The notes: a model not told the origin generated them from the letters alone. Positions 47,330 to 56,922 are shown, numbered from the stretch's first letter. The stretch is 64,000 nucleotides of DNA from a bacterium (GCA_021794175.1 JAJYRI010000002.1:35596-99595); one strand, 5' to 3'. Translations and numbers: made by a program.

Positions 47330-48520
47330 ATGGCAAAGCGCGCACTCTTTCTTATTTCGGATACCGGCGGTGGCCACCGCAGCGCCAGCAACGCAATTTG
47401 CGCGGCGCTCGACGAACGCACCGACCCTTCGTTCGAACACCGCATCGACGACGTTGCGGCGCACTGCGCGTTTCCGCTGACCCAACTGGGGCTCGGATAC
47501 AGCATGGCGCTGCGCTACGCCCCGCCCGTTTACGGCGCGCTCTATTATGCGACCAACGGCCGACGCCGCTATCGCGCCCTGGTGCGTTTTTGCGAGCCGC
47601 TCTATCGCGAACGGCTCCGCAATCTTTTCCTCGAATATCGTCCCGACGTCATCGTCTCGGTTCACCCGTTACTCAATCATGCCGCGCTCCGCGCGCGCGC
47701 CGACGCCGGCCTCAACCACATTCCCATCGTGACGGTGATCACCGACCTCGGGAAAGTCCACGAGTCCTGGCTGACCCCCGATGCCGATGCGATCGTCGTT
47801 CCCGCCCGCGAAGTCTACCTCCGCGCGCTCTCGCGCGGCGTCTCACCGGCGCGCCTTCGTTGGCTCGGTCACCCGATCCATCCGAAATTCGACGATGTCG
47901 TCGGGACCAAATCGGAACTGCGTCGCGAACTCGGGCTCCCGCAACAGGCATCGATCGTCATGCTGATGGCAGGCGGCGAAGGCGGCGGCAAATTGATGAC
48001 CACGGCGATCGCCCTGGCGAAAGCGCACCTTCCGGTCGAACTCGTCGTCGTCTGCGGGCGCAACGAGGCGCTCCGCGAACGCCTCGCAGAACTCGCACCG
48101 AGCCTTCCGACACCGATGCATCTGCTCGGATTCACCGACCAGATCCCCGAATATTTCCGCGCCGTCGATCTGCTCGTCACCAAAGCCGGCCCGGGATCAC
48201 TCGCCGAAGCGAACGCCGCACAATTGCCGGTCGTCGTTTACGATTACGTTCCGGGACAAGAGCGCGGGAACGTCGATTTCGTGCGAAAGAACGGCCTCGG
48301 TGAAGTCGCGCTTCACGGAGCGGCCCAGGTGGTCGCCGCAGTCGAGCGCATGATCTCCGACCCGGCGCGCCTGGTGCAGATTCGCATCCGTCAGGAAGAG
48401 GTTGCACCGAAGGCATCCTCGCGCCGCATCGCCGCGCTCATCTCGCAGATCGCCGTCGACGGAACGATTCCCGCCGACGATTCACCGTTCGCGCCGCAAC
48501 TCCAACTCGCCGCGCTCTAA
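47330..48520 (+). CDS. MGDG synthase/MurG-like glycosyltransferase
   Basis: 396 residues from ATG 47330, GGGGAG upstream. The N-terminal domain begins FLISDTGGGHRSASNAICAA, the donor-site glycine loop of MGDG synthase and processive diacylglycerol glucosyltransferases. The C-terminal domain carries VCGRNEALRERL, then VTKAGPGSLAEANAAQLPVV, the GT28 nucleotide-sugar site. Family members add glucose or galactose to diacylglycerol, or act on other lipid acceptors. With the hydroxylase-like gene in front it suggests an unusual membrane glycolipid. Confidence 0.85.
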   Translation: MAKRALFLISDTGGGHRSASNAICAALDERTDPSFEHRIDDVAAHCAFPLTQLGLGYSMALRYAPPVYGALYYATNGRRRYRALVRFCEPLYRERLRNLFLEYRPDVIVSVHPLLNHAALRARADAGLNHIPIVTVITDLGKVHESWLTPDADAIVVPAREVYLRALSRGVSPARLRWLGHPIHPKFDDVVGTKSELRRELGLPQQASIVMLMAGGEGGGKLMTTAIALAKAHLPVELVVVCGRNEALRERLAELAPSLPTPMHLLGFTDQIPEYFRAVDLLVTKAGPGSLAEANAAQLPVVVYDYVPGQERGNVDFVRKNGLGEVALHGAAQVVAAVERMISDPARLVQIRIRQEEVAPKASSRRIAALISQIAVDGTIPADDSPFAPQLQLAAL

Positions 48521-48552
48521 GCGCCTCGCATCGATGTGAGGACGCAGGAAAT

Positions 48553-49323
48553 CTATCGTTCGACCAACCGGCGCGAGATACGCAGCAACATCGCGCGCGG
48601 CGTAACTTTCGGCGAGAAGGCGAGCGCGGCGTTCATTACTCCGGGAATCACGACGCGCTTTCCGCGTTTCCATCCCTCGTAACCGGCGCGCGCAACCATC
48701 GTCGCATCGGCGAGCGGCTGCATCGAGAGGAGCGGCGTTCCCTCCATTTTTGCGCGCGTAAAGAACGCGGTCTTCGTCGCACCCGGGCAGAGACAACTCA
48801 CCGTGACGCCGCTGCCGCGAGCCTCCTCCCAGAGCGCTTCGGAGAGCGAGAGAACGAAGGCTTTGCTCGCGTAATAGGTCGCCATCAGCGGCCCGGGCAG
48901 AAACGCCGCCGTCGATGCCACGTTGATGATGCCGCCGCTCCGGGCGGCGAGCATCGCCGGAAGGTAGCGACGGGTTAAGCGCGCGAGCGCCAGCACGTCG
49001 AGCCGAATCTCACCGACGATGTCGTCCTCCGGGAGCTCGGCATAACGCCCGTTGTTGGCGAAGCCGGCATTGTTGACCAAGAGATCGCAGCGTGGGATCG
49101 CGGCGGTGAGCTCGGCGATGCTTTCATCGAGGGTGAGATCGACGGCGACGCACGTTACCGCAACGCCGTGCTTTTCCCGTATATCGGCGGCGATGAACTC
49201 GAGCCGTTCGCGCGATCGCGCAACGAGCACGCAATCATAGCCCTCTGCGGCCAGAATGCGGGCGAATTCCAACCCGATGCCGCCGGAAGCACCGGTAATC
49301 AGCGCGAGCGGACGACCGCTCAC
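48553..49323 (-). CDS. Short-chain dehydrogenase/reductase
   Basis: 256 residues from GTG 49323, which overlaps the hydrolase TGA (GTGA). The cofactor motif TGASGGIG is at about 10-17, NNAG at about 80-83, the catalytic serine in NVASTAAF and YxxxK in YYASK. Substrate unknown; the C-terminus is basic and hydrophobic, as in DltE/RhlG-like reductases of lipid metabolism. It is the last gene of the ROK-hydrolase-SDR operon. Confidence 0.92.
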   Translation of the reverse strand: MSGRPLALITGASGGIGLEFARILAAEGYDCVLVARSRERLEFIAADIREKHGVAVTCVAVDLTLDESIAELTAAIPRCDLLVNNAGFANNGRYAELPEDDIVGEIRLDVLALARLTRRYLPAMLAARSGGIINVASTAAFLPGPLMATYYASKAFVLSLSEALWEEARGSGVTVSCLCPGATKTAFFTRAKMEGTPLLSMQPLADATMVARAGYEGWKRGKRVVIPGVMNAALAFSPKVTPRAMLLRISRRLVER

Positions 49324-50036
49324 GGCAACGTCGCGCGCAGAAACTCCAGCGATAAGTCCCAAGCCTCTTCGGCGACCGCGCCGCGATACGATTCACGATC
49401 GCGCGAGGCAAATCCATGTCCGGCATCGGGGTAGAGATGCATCGAGAACTTCTTCTTCGCTTCCGAGAGTGCCTGAGCGAGACGCCCGTGCTCCACCGGC
49501 GTGATGCCGGAATCGTCGGCCCCGTAATGCAGCATCACCGGAGCGCGCAATTCGCCGACGCGCCCGACCAAGATCGGACGCCCGAGGCTCGGTTCGTCGG
49601 GGGCGATGCCGCCGCCGTAGAACGCGACCGCCGCACCGATCCGGTCGGGAAATTCCAGCGCGCTGAGAAATGCGAGCCGACCGCCCATGCAGAAGCCGAG
49701 CGCGCCGAGCGGCGCCTTCACGACGTCGTGGCGCGCGTCGAGCCACGCGATCGCTGCGCGAATATGCGCGAGCCAATCCGCATCGCTGCGCCCCTGCAAC
49801 ATCGGGCGAATGTTTTCAAAGTCGTCGTATGCGAACGTCCGCCCGTCGAAAAAGTCGGGGGCGATGGCGAGAAAACCGGCCCGCGCGAGACGGTCGCACT
49901 CGGTGGAAATATAGTTGTTCACGCCGAACGCTTCCATGTAGAGCAGCACCGCGCGATGCGGCCCGGGTGATTCGGGGAGCGCGACGTACGCACGACGCTC
50001 GCCATAGGTAATAAACGCGCCGTGTAGGTTATCCAT
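49320..50036 (-). CDS. Dienelactone hydrolase-family protein
   Basis: 238 residues. The catalytic triad layout of the family is present: nucleophile in GFCMGG (C116), aspartate in GADDSG, histidine in AGHGF. The oxyanion region EAFGVNNYIS matches too. It hydrolyses lactones or esters; the physiological substrate is unknown. Its first 8 bases overlap the end of the ROK kinase gene. Confidence 0.92.
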   Translation of the reverse strand: MDNLHGAFITYGERRAYVALPESPGPHRAVLLYMEAFGVNNYISTECDRLARAGFLAIAPDFFDGRTFAYDDFENIRPMLQGRSDADWLAHIRAAIAWLDARHDVVKAPLGALGFCMGGRLAFLSALEFPDRIGAAVAFYGGGIAPDEPSLGRPILVGRVGELRAPVMLHYGADDSGITPVEHGRLAQALSEAKKKFSMHLYPDAGHGFASRDRESYRGAVAEEAWDLSLEFLRATLP

Positions 50037-50982
50037 GTTTATCGAGTCCTCCCTGAAGAGCCATCATCGCCGCGCCGACCTGCCCGGCATCGTTTCCAAG
50101 TCGTGCGATTTCGATTCGCGTCGTTCCTTTCGGCGCCATCGTCGTCAGGTCGTCGACGCGCGAACGAACCGCATCGAGCATGTAATCGCCGGCACTCGAA
50201 ACGCCGCCTCCCAGCGCGATCAACTCGGGATTCGTGAACGCGATCACGTTTGCCAATCCAAGCGCAAGGTCGCTTGTATAATTTTTCCATGCCGCTAACG
50301 CGTGGAGATCGCCGGCTTGCGCTGCCTTGCGGATTTTTTTCGAGCCGAGCTTCCCCTTATCGGGATCGAGCAGAAAGCTCCGCGGAAAAGAGGGCGCTAC
50401 CGCCATTGCGTGCCGTATCAACCCGGTTCCCGACGCCTGCGCCTCCATACACCCGATCTTCCCGCAACCGCAAATGAACCCGGTCTCGGGGCGAATTTGA
50501 TGGTGCCCGATCTCCCCGGCTGCAAAGCCGTGCCCGAGCACCAACTCCCCGTCGGCAACGATCCCGCCGCCGATCCCGGTGCCCAGCGTCAGCATAACGA
50601 AGTCGCTTGCGCCCTTTCCGGTACCGAAATGATATTCACCCAGCGTCGCGCAGCGCGCGTCGTTCCCGACGAAGACTTGCATTCCGAGCGCCTCGCGAAG
50701 GCGTTTTCCCAACGGAACGCCGTTCCAGCCGAAATTCGGACTGTAGCGCACCGAGCCGTCGTGCAAATCGATGTTTCCGGGCGAGCCGATGCCGATCGCC
50801 TCGACCTTGGAAGGCGCCGCGCTCCTCGCCGCGTTGGTCACCTCGACAACCACCGCGACCACTCGCTCGAACGTAAGATCGCTCAGGTCGCGTTCGTGCT
50901 GGCTTTGAATCGCGCCGTCGTCGGTGACGACGCCGGCGGTGACGTGCGACCCACCCAGATCGATTCCGATTGCAGTTCTCAT
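50029..50982 (-). CDS. ROK-family sugar kinase (glucokinase-like)
   Basis: 317 residues. ATP-binding DLGGSHVTAGV at the N-terminus, catalytic aspartate in GNDAR (about 108), LGTGIGGG, and the ROK zinc motif GHHQIRPETGFICGCGKIGC ending ME (about 159-180). The usual GHxxV before the zinc loop is here GHHQI. It phosphorylates a hexose or N-acyl hexosamine in the cytosol. Divergent from the YkgJ gene across 65 bases. Confidence 0.92.
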   Translation of the reverse strand: MRTAIGIDLGGSHVTAGVVTDDGAIQSQHERDLSDLTFERVVAVVVEVTNAARSAAPSKVEAIGIGSPGNIDLHDGSVRYSPNFGWNGVPLGKRLREALGMQVFVGNDARCATLGEYHFGTGKGASDFVMLTLGTGIGGGIVADGELVLGHGFAAGEIGHHQIRPETGFICGCGKIGCMEAQASGTGLIRHAMAVAPSFPRSFLLDPDKGKLGSKKIRKAAQAGDLHALAAWKNYTSDLALGLANVIAFTNPELIALGGGVSSAGDYMLDAVRSRVDDLTTMAPKGTTRIEIARLGNDAGQVGAAMMALQGGLDKHG

Positions 50983-51047
50983 AGCTTCGGCCCAGTATTC
51001 CTCAGCGGCAAAGGCCAGCCCCGCCGGGCTGGTCGAATCACCACCGG

Positions 51048-51725
51048 ATGGAAACGATCGATCTCACGCGACTGCGTGCATATACCAAAGAGACCGGGCA
51101 GCCCACGCACCCGGAGATGCTCGACACCCGTCCCATGGAGCACGTAACGAAAATCGAGATCGACGAGGAGCATATTACCGTCGAATTCGACGAACGCACG
51201 ACGCGCTACTATAACGCGAACGAAATCGTCAAGCGCGAATGGGTCTATAAATATAACGACGATGCCGCATTCGTCCGCGCGATCGCCGGCGTTATCGATC
51301 TCGCGCGCAAGCACCTCAAGGACATGCCGGAGAATATCGCCTGCCCTCCGGGCTGTGCCGAGTGCTGCAGCGGCTACGAACCTTTCGTTACCCGCGCCGA
51401 TGTCGAGCGGCTCGCCGAGCATCTCGACATGAGCGTCGCCGACGTGCTGCGCGAATACATCGTCGAGCGGCGCTCCGCCGACGGCTACCATCTCGGATGG
51501 GTTCGCAAAGTCACCGAAGAGGTGAGCGACCGCTGCGTTTTCCTCAAGGGAACCAAGAGCGGCCGTTATTACTGCGGCGTCTACGAAGGGCGGCCGGGCG
51601 ATTGCCGCGAGTTCTCGCCGATCGGCTGCGAAGATGTCGACGACACGATCTCGCGTCGGTCGAAGTTCGAACCCGGAACGCCGTTCCAACCGAAAAAACG
51701 CAGCGCGCGCCGCACGCGCCGCTAA
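51048..51725 (+). CDS. YkgJ-family cysteine-cluster protein
   Basis: 225 residues. The cysteine pattern CPPGCAECC (near residue 100), CVFL, YYCGVYEGRPGDCREFSPIGC is the conserved YkgJ (UPF0153) Fe or Zn cluster set. The N-terminal 90 residues form a non-conserved charged domain and the C-terminus is Arg/Lys-rich. Function of the family is unclear; a metal-binding or redox role is likely. An Asp-box protein gene follows after 37 bases. Confidence 0.88.
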   Translation: METIDLTRLRAYTKETGQPTHPEMLDTRPMEHVTKIEIDEEHITVEFDERTTRYYNANEIVKREWVYKYNDDAAFVRAIAGVIDLARKHLKDMPENIACPPGCAECCSGYEPFVTRADVERLAEHLDMSVADVLREYIVERRSADGYHLGWVRKVTEEVSDRCVFLKGTKSGRYYCGVYEGRPGDCREFSPIGCEDVDDTISRRSKFEPGTPFQPKKRSARRTRR

Positions 51726-51762
51726 CCCACTCCACCGCACGTCACCAACAGGAGGCCGATCT

Positions 51763-54690
51763 ATGCGCCGCTATCTCTCGCTCCTCTCGCCGCTCTTTGC
51801 ATTTGCGTTGATCGCGGCAGCGCCGCTGCCGCTACCGGCGCTCCATTGGCGATTTATCGGCCCCTTGCGCGGTGGACGCACCGTCGCGGTCAGCGGTGTG
51901 CGACAGCAACCCAATACGTTCTATATGGCCTCGGTCAACGGCGGCGTGTGGGAAAGCACGAACGCCGCACGCACATGGAGCCCGATCTTCGATGCCGAAT
52001 CGAGCGGATCGGTCGGCGCACTCGCCGTCGCTCCAAGCGATCTGAATATTCTCTACGTCGGCAGCGGTGAAGGCCTGCGCCGCCCCGATCTCGCCGTCGG
52101 CAACGGCGTCTACCGCTCCGACAACGCCGGCAAGACGTGGCAGCACCTCGGCTTACGCTCCGGGCAACAGATCCAACATATCGCCGTCGATCCGCAAAAC
52201 CCCGATCGGTTGTTCGTCGCCGTACTCGGGCATCCGTACGGTCCCAACGCGCAACGCGGGCTCTATCGCAGCGTCGATGGCGGCAAACACTTTACTCGCG
52301 TGCTCGGCGGAGGCCCCGATCTCGGCGCCGTCGACGTGCGCATCGACCCGACGAATCCGCAGGTCGTCTATGCCGCGCTCTGGGCATCGCGCAACGGTCC
52401 GTGGATGCTGCAAGCGGTCTACGAACACCCGCATCAAGACGGGCTCTTCAAATCGACCGACGGTGGAACGACGTGGACGAAACTCACCGCCGGCCTCCCG
52501 AAACGCGTAGGAAGAATCGGCATCGCGATCGCGCCGTCGAACCCCAATCGCGTCTATGCCGTCGTCGCCCGCGGTTTTGCATGCGGGATCTATCGCTCCG
52601 ATAACGCCGGGGCGAGTTGGGCGCTCACCGATTCCGAGAATCGCGTCTGCGGACGCACCGAAGATTTCGCCGAGATGGCAGTCGATCCACGGAACGAGAA
52701 TATCGTTTACTCGGTCAATACCTCGACCTGGCGCTCGCGCGACGGCGGCAAAAGTTGGACGGCGATGAAGGGCGCTCCGGGCGGCGACGATTATCACACG
52801 GTCTGGATCGACCCGCTCGACCCGACGCACATTATTCTCGGCGCCGACCAAGGCGCGACCGTTTCGGTCGACGGCGGCAAAACCTGGAGTTCGTGGTACA
52901 ACCAACCGACCGCGGAGATGTATCACGTCAACGTCAGTTCAGGGTATCCGTACTGGGTCTGCGGAGGCCAGCAAGAATCGGGCTCGGCCTGCGTGCGCAG
53001 TTACGGGCCGTGGGGCGAGATCACCATGCGCGACTGGATGACGGCGGGCGCCCAAGAATACGGATACGTCGTGCCCGATCCCCTACACGCGCATCGCTTT
53101 TTCGGGGGAAAACTCGAGCGTTTCGATTCGCGTACCGGACAAGTGCTCGAAGTCTCCCCCGACGTACTGCCGTACGGCCCCAATCTCCATCCACGCGATC
53201 GTTTCGATCGCACTGCGCCGATCGCGTTCAATCATTTCAACAAACACATACTCTATTACGGCAGCGATTTCGTCTATCGCAGCGAGAACGAGGGGCGCAC
53301 GTGGGCACGCATCTCGCCCGATCTTGCCTATCGGCACCTCGTCGTACCCGCGACGCTCGGATCGTTTCGCAGCCAAGTCAACGCGCGGAACGCTCAGCGC
53401 GGCGTCGTCTATGCCCTCGCTCCGTCGTATCGCCGCATCGGAACGCTTTGGGCCGGAACCGATGACGGGCGCGTGTGGCTGACGCGCGACGGCGGCGCGC
53501 ATTGGACGAACGTCACGCCGAAGGGAATGACGCCATGGAGCAAAGTCTCGCAGATCGATGCCGGCCGTTTCAGCGATGCGACCGCCTATCTTGCGGTGAC
53601 GCGTTTCCGTCTCAACGATATGCACCCGTACGTGTACGTCACGCACGATTACGGCAAGCACTGGAAGCTCGCAGTCGCGGGCTTACCGATGCAGCCCGTC
53701 GATGCCGTTCGTGAAGATAACAAACGCCCCGGCCTGCTCTACGCCGGCACCGAAAACGGCGTTGCCGTCTCGTTCGACGACGGCGCGCACTGGCAGAGCC
53801 TCCAACTCAATCTTCCGCATACCTCGGTACGCGATCTCGTCGTGCACCTCAACGATCTCGTCGTCGCGACGCACGGCCGCGGCTTCTGGATTCTCGACGA
53901 TATCGCGCCGTTGCGTACGCTCTCACGGCAGGTGCTCGCGCAACGCGCGCACCTCTTCGCACCGGCAAGCGCCTATCGCATGCGACGCAGCGTCAATACC
54001 GATACGCCGCTCCCGCCGGAGACGCCGACCGGCATGAACCCGCCCTACGGCGCGGCGATCGACTACGCGTTGGCTCGACCGGCAAAAAATGTCGTCGTCG
54101 CAATATACGACGCTCGCGGTAAACTCGTCCGGCGCTATGCAACCGACGAACCGCAGCGCCCCGCAATGCCTGGGCTCGATAAGCCGGCGTGGTGGGAGCG
54201 CCCGCAGACGCGGCCCTCGGCGAGCGCCGGCATGCACCGCATCTACTGGGATCTGCATGGGGCGCCGCCGGCGAGCATCGGTTACGACCTGCCGATCTCC
54301 GCGGTACCGCACAAGACGCCGCAGGTACCCCAGGGCCCGCTCGCACCGCCCGGTCACTATACCGTCAAACTCGTCGTCGACGGGCACGTGCAACAGACAA
54401 CGCTGTTGCTGCGCCCCGATCCGCAAATTCACCTGAGCGCAGCGACCTACGCTTCGCAGTATGCACTCGCCGGGCGCTTGGTTCGTGCGATGAACGCGAG
54501 CTACGCTGCGTTTACAGCGGCACGTACCCGGAACGATCGCAAGGCCGCGGGACGCTGGGCAAACCTCAACGGAGAGCTCGGCGAGCTGCTGCCGGTCATC
54601 GATGGGGTCGATGCCGCCCCCACCCCGGCGATGCGGGCCTTTGCATCCAAACTCATCGACGAAGCGTTGAAGCGAACTGGAAAGGGGTAA
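51763..54690 (+). CDS. Secreted Asp-box (BNR/sortilin-like) repeat protein
   Basis: 975 residues from ATG 51763 after AGGAGG (51750-51755), with signal peptide SLLSPLFAFALIAAAPLPLP. At least eight Asp-box repeats of form S-x-D-x-G-x-x-W occur (SDNAGKTWQ, STDGGTTWTK, SRDGGKSWTA, SVDGGKTWSS, SENEGRTWAR, TRDGGAHWTN, SFDDGAHWQS and others), giving one or two seven-bladed propellers as in VPS10/xyloglucanase-type proteins. A C-terminal beta-rich and helical part follows from about residue 760. A role as secreted glycosidase or peptidase-linked scaffold is possible; no catalytic residues are identifiable with confidence. Confidence 0.9.
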   Translation: MRRYLSLLSPLFAFALIAAAPLPLPALHWRFIGPLRGGRTVAVSGVRQQPNTFYMASVNGGVWESTNAARTWSPIFDAESSGSVGALAVAPSDLNILYVGSGEGLRRPDLAVGNGVYRSDNAGKTWQHLGLRSGQQIQHIAVDPQNPDRLFVAVLGHPYGPNAQRGLYRSVDGGKHFTRVLGGGPDLGAVDVRIDPTNPQVVYAALWASRNGPWMLQAVYEHPHQDGLFKSTDGGTTWTKLTAGLPKRVGRIGIAIAPSNPNRVYAVVARGFACGIYRSDNAGASWALTDSENRVCGRTEDFAEMAVDPRNENIVYSVNTSTWRSRDGGKSWTAMKGAPGGDDYHTVWIDPLDPTHIILGADQGATVSVDGGKTWSSWYNQPTAEMYHVNVSSGYPYWVCGGQQESGSACVRSYGPWGEITMRDWMTAGAQEYGYVVPDPLHAHRFFGGKLERFDSRTGQVLEVSPDVLPYGPNLHPRDRFDRTAPIAFNHFNKHILYYGSDFVYRSENEGRTWARISPDLAYRHLVVPATLGSFRSQVNARNAQRGVVYALAPSYRRIGTLWAGTDDGRVWLTRDGGAHWTNVTPKGMTPWSKVSQIDAGRFSDATAYLAVTRFRLNDMHPYVYVTHDYGKHWKLAVAGLPMQPVDAVREDNKRPGLLYAGTENGVAVSFDDGAHWQSLQLNLPHTSVRDLVVHLNDLVVATHGRGFWILDDIAPLRTLSRQVLAQRAHLFAPASAYRMRRSVNTDTPLPPETPTGMNPPYGAAIDYALARPAKNVVVAIYDARGKLVRRYATDEPQRPAMPGLDKPAWWERPQTRPSASAGMHRIYWDLHGAPPASIGYDLPISAVPHKTPQVPQGPLAPPGHYTVKLVVDGHVQQTTLLLRPDPQIHLSAATYASQYALAGRLVRAMNASYAAFTAARTRNDRKAAGRWANLNGELGELLPVIDGVDAAPTPAMRAFASKLIDEALKRTGKG

Positions 54691-54693
54691 TCT

Positions 54694-55095
54694 ATGAAAC
54701 GCAGTTTTACTTTTGTAGCCGCCGCGCTTCTCGCACTCTCGCTTGCGGGAGCCGCACTCGCCGCGCCGACGCACCTGAACGTTACCATCGCTTCGCTCAA
54801 CCATAGCGGAGAGCATGGCTCCGCGACACTCGTGCAAACGAAGGGCGGGGTCGTCGTCACCGTGCACCTGATCGGCAATAAGGCCGCTCAACCGACGCAC
54901 ATTCACGCCGGGACCTGCGGCAATATCAATGCCGCACCGGAGTGGCCGCTGCATAACACCGTCAACGGGGTTAGCAAGACGCTCGTGAGTGGGGTCACGA
55001 TCTCACAGATGCTCGCCTCGCATTATGCGATCAATATCCACAAGAGTCTCCTGGATCTGAAGGATTACGTCGCCTGCGGGAACATCAAGGGCTAG
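54694..55095 (+). CDS. Small secreted CHRD-like protein
   Basis: 133 residues with signal peptide (MKRSFTFVAAALLALSLAG, then AALAA). The mature part is beta-rich, with ATLVQTKGGVVVTVHLIGN, PTHIHAGTCG and LKDYVACGNI, resembling CHRD and copper/zinc superoxide dismutase-like domains (the HIHAG histidines are in similar position). Metal binding is possible, catalytic activity is not shown. It begins 4 bases after the Asp-box gene and a good terminator follows, so the two are co-transcribed. Confidence 0.75.
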   Translation: MKRSFTFVAAALLALSLAGAALAAPTHLNVTIASLNHSGEHGSATLVQTKGGVVVTVHLIGNKAAQPTHIHAGTCGNINAAPEWPLHNTVNGVSKTLVSGVTISQMLASHYAINIHKSLLDLKDYVACGNIKG

Positions 55096-55116
55096 TCGCG
55101 CTCGCCGTGGAGCGAA

Positions 55117-55156
55117 AGAAACGGTCGGTGCAAAGGCGCACCGGCCGTTTCTCTTT
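55117..55156 (+). terminator. Intrinsic terminator after the CHRD-like gene
   Basis: AGAAACGGTCGGTGC (55117-55131) pairs with GCACCGGCCGTTTCT (55138-55152), 15 pairs including one T-G wobble, loop of six bases, followed by CTTTT. It lies 22 bases after the stop of the CHRD-like gene. Confidence 0.8.
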
Positions 55157-55177
55157 TGCGCTATACTCGATGGCACC

Positions 55178-56353
55178 GTGAAAGAACGCGCCTCGACCGT
55201 ACCGCCGCCGCAGATTCCGCTTTCCTTCGTCGCAACGGCGCTGCTCTGGCTCGGAGCGCTGCTGCTGTGGAACCTCCTCGGGTCGCCGCCGCCGCTCGCT
55301 GCGCTTCACGCGCTGATCCTCGGCTTCTTCCTCACCACGGCGATGGGGCTGATCTACCAATTTATCCCGGTCGTCGCCATGACGCCGTTGCGTTTGCAGC
55401 CGCTCTGCTACGTGCACCTCGCGCTCGCGATCCTTGGAACGGCGACACTCGTCCTCGGCTTTGCAAACGGCAACTTCTCTGCCGTACGCGACGGCGGCAC
55501 GATCGTTCTTCTCGGCGTATTGGTCCAAACGGTTGTCGTTGCAACGACCCTGCGCGGGCAACGCCCGCCTGCACCCGCCGCAGCGGCGGCGTTCTCGCTC
55601 CTTTGGCTGCTCGCGACCATCGTCATCGGGCTATGGACGGCACAGCGCATCCTGGATGGCGATTCGACCGGTAGGGACGTGTTTTCGCATGCCGTGGTCG
55701 GGCTCGCGGGCTTTTTCGGAACGCTCATCGTCGGCGTCACGCTACGCTTGCTGCGCATGTTCGAGCGCTTCGATATCGAACCGCAGGCGCCGTATCTCGC
55801 CGGCGCGACCGGCTTCGCCGCCGTTCTCGCATTGCTCGCCGTCTTTTTCGCACCGGAGCTCGTCTTCATACCGCTCGCGGTTGCGGCCGCAGCCTTCCTC
55901 TTCACGCTCGTGCGCGTCCTGCGCGATCGAAACCCGGCCTACCAACGCGAAACGCTCGTCTATGCGCTGCTCTCCGGTCTCGGCGCGCTCGGTGCGCCCC
56001 TTGCGCTTGCATATGGAGATGGGCGGCTGGCGATTCTACTCGCGCTCTGGTTTTTCGTCGGTTGTGCGGTGGTCGGCTATCTACAGCGCATCGTTCCATT
56101 TTTGTGGTGGATCGCGCGGTCGCGGCGCGAAGGCACGCGCAATATCCCCACGCTCGGCGAGATGAATCACTCGCCGCTCGGGTATGCGATTCTCGCACTC
56201 TGGGTACTCGGCGGCATACTCTACGCCGCCGCGTTGCAGCAGCTCGCTGCCGGATTCGCGCTGGTTGCGTGGGCGGGCCTACTCGTGCAGCTCGCGCGGC
56301 CGTTTGTGTTGCAAAAAAGGACGACGCCGATTCCGGAGAACGATGCGGCATGA
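55178..56353 (+). CDS. Polytopic membrane protein, heme-copper oxidase subunit I/NnrS-like
   Basis: 391 residues, about 11-12 hydrophobic segments. LHALILGFFLTTAMGLIYQFIPVVA has the histidine-glycine spacing of heme-copper oxidase subunit I and NnrS-type proteins; SHAVVGLAGFFGTLIVGVTL and LRLLRMF, near residues 168-195, is a second conserved stretch shared with the gene at 56904-58055. Heme binding is plausible, not shown; copper ligands are not obvious. Its TGA overlaps the ATG of the CMD gene (ATGA). The exact family was not recognised with certainty. Confidence 0.65.
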   Translation: MKERASTVPPPQIPLSFVATALLWLGALLLWNLLGSPPPLAALHALILGFFLTTAMGLIYQFIPVVAMTPLRLQPLCYVHLALAILGTATLVLGFANGNFSAVRDGGTIVLLGVLVQTVVVATTLRGQRPPAPAAAAAFSLLWLLATIVIGLWTAQRILDGDSTGRDVFSHAVVGLAGFFGTLIVGVTLRLLRMFERFDIEPQAPYLAGATGFAAVLALLAVFFAPELVFIPLAVAAAAFLFTLVRVLRDRNPAYQRETLVYALLSGLGALGAPLALAYGDGRLAILLALWFFVGCAVVGYLQRIVPFLWWIARSRREGTRNIPTLGEMNHSPLGYAILALWVLGGILYAAALQQLAAGFALVAWAGLLVQLARPFVLQKRTTPIPENDAA

Positions 56354-56922
56354 ACGACCCTATACGGCCCTCGCGGTTCGGCGAACCCGACGAGGCGACG
56401 CTCCCCGACGATATCGCGGCGATTTACGCGAAGAACCGCGAACGCATCGGCTTCGTTCCGAACGTCTTTCGCGCGTACGCGCAACGCCCGGAGCATTTCC
56501 GCGCGTTTATGGCCTATCACGACATACTCATGCGCGGCGAGAGCGGGCTTTCGCGTTTCGAACGCGAGGCGATCGTCGTCGCGGTCTCCAGCGAAAATCG
56601 CTGTCAGTACTGTATGACCGCGCATGGAGCGGCGCTGCGCGTTATCGGCAAGAATCCCCAACTCGCCGAACAGATCGCGAATAATTGGCGAACCGCCGAC
56701 ATATCCGAGCGCCTGCACGCGATGCTCTCTTTTGCGTCGCGCGTCAACGAACCGGGATTTGCGGCGACCGATGCGGAGATCGACGCGCTGCGCGCAGCCG
56801 GCTTCACCGACAACGATATCTGGGATATCGCTGCGGTCGCGGCATTCTTCAGCTTCTCGAACCGCATGGCCGGCATGATGGACATGCGCCCGAATGCTGA
56901 GTTCTATTCGATGGGACGATGA
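56350..56922 (+). CDS. Carboxymuconolactone-decarboxylase/alkylhydroperoxidase-like protein
   Basis: 190 residues, ATG overlapping the previous stop. It matches the peroxidase-related CMD group: IGFVPNVFRAYAQRPEHFRA, then FEREAIVVAVSSENRCQYCM with the redox CxxC and following TAHG, then GFTDNDIWDIAAVAAFFSFS and NRMAGMMDMRPN. These act as peroxidases fed by thiol reductants. Its last 19 bases overlap the convergent membrane-protein gene. Confidence 0.92.
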   Translation: MNDPIRPSRFGEPDEATLPDDIAAIYAKNRERIGFVPNVFRAYAQRPEHFRAFMAYHDILMRGESGLSRFEREAIVVAVSSENRCQYCMTAHGAALRVIGKNPQLAEQIANNWRTADISERLHAMLSFASRVNEPGFAATDAEIDALRAAGFTDNDIWDIAAVAAFFSFSNRMAGMMDMRPNAEFYSMGR

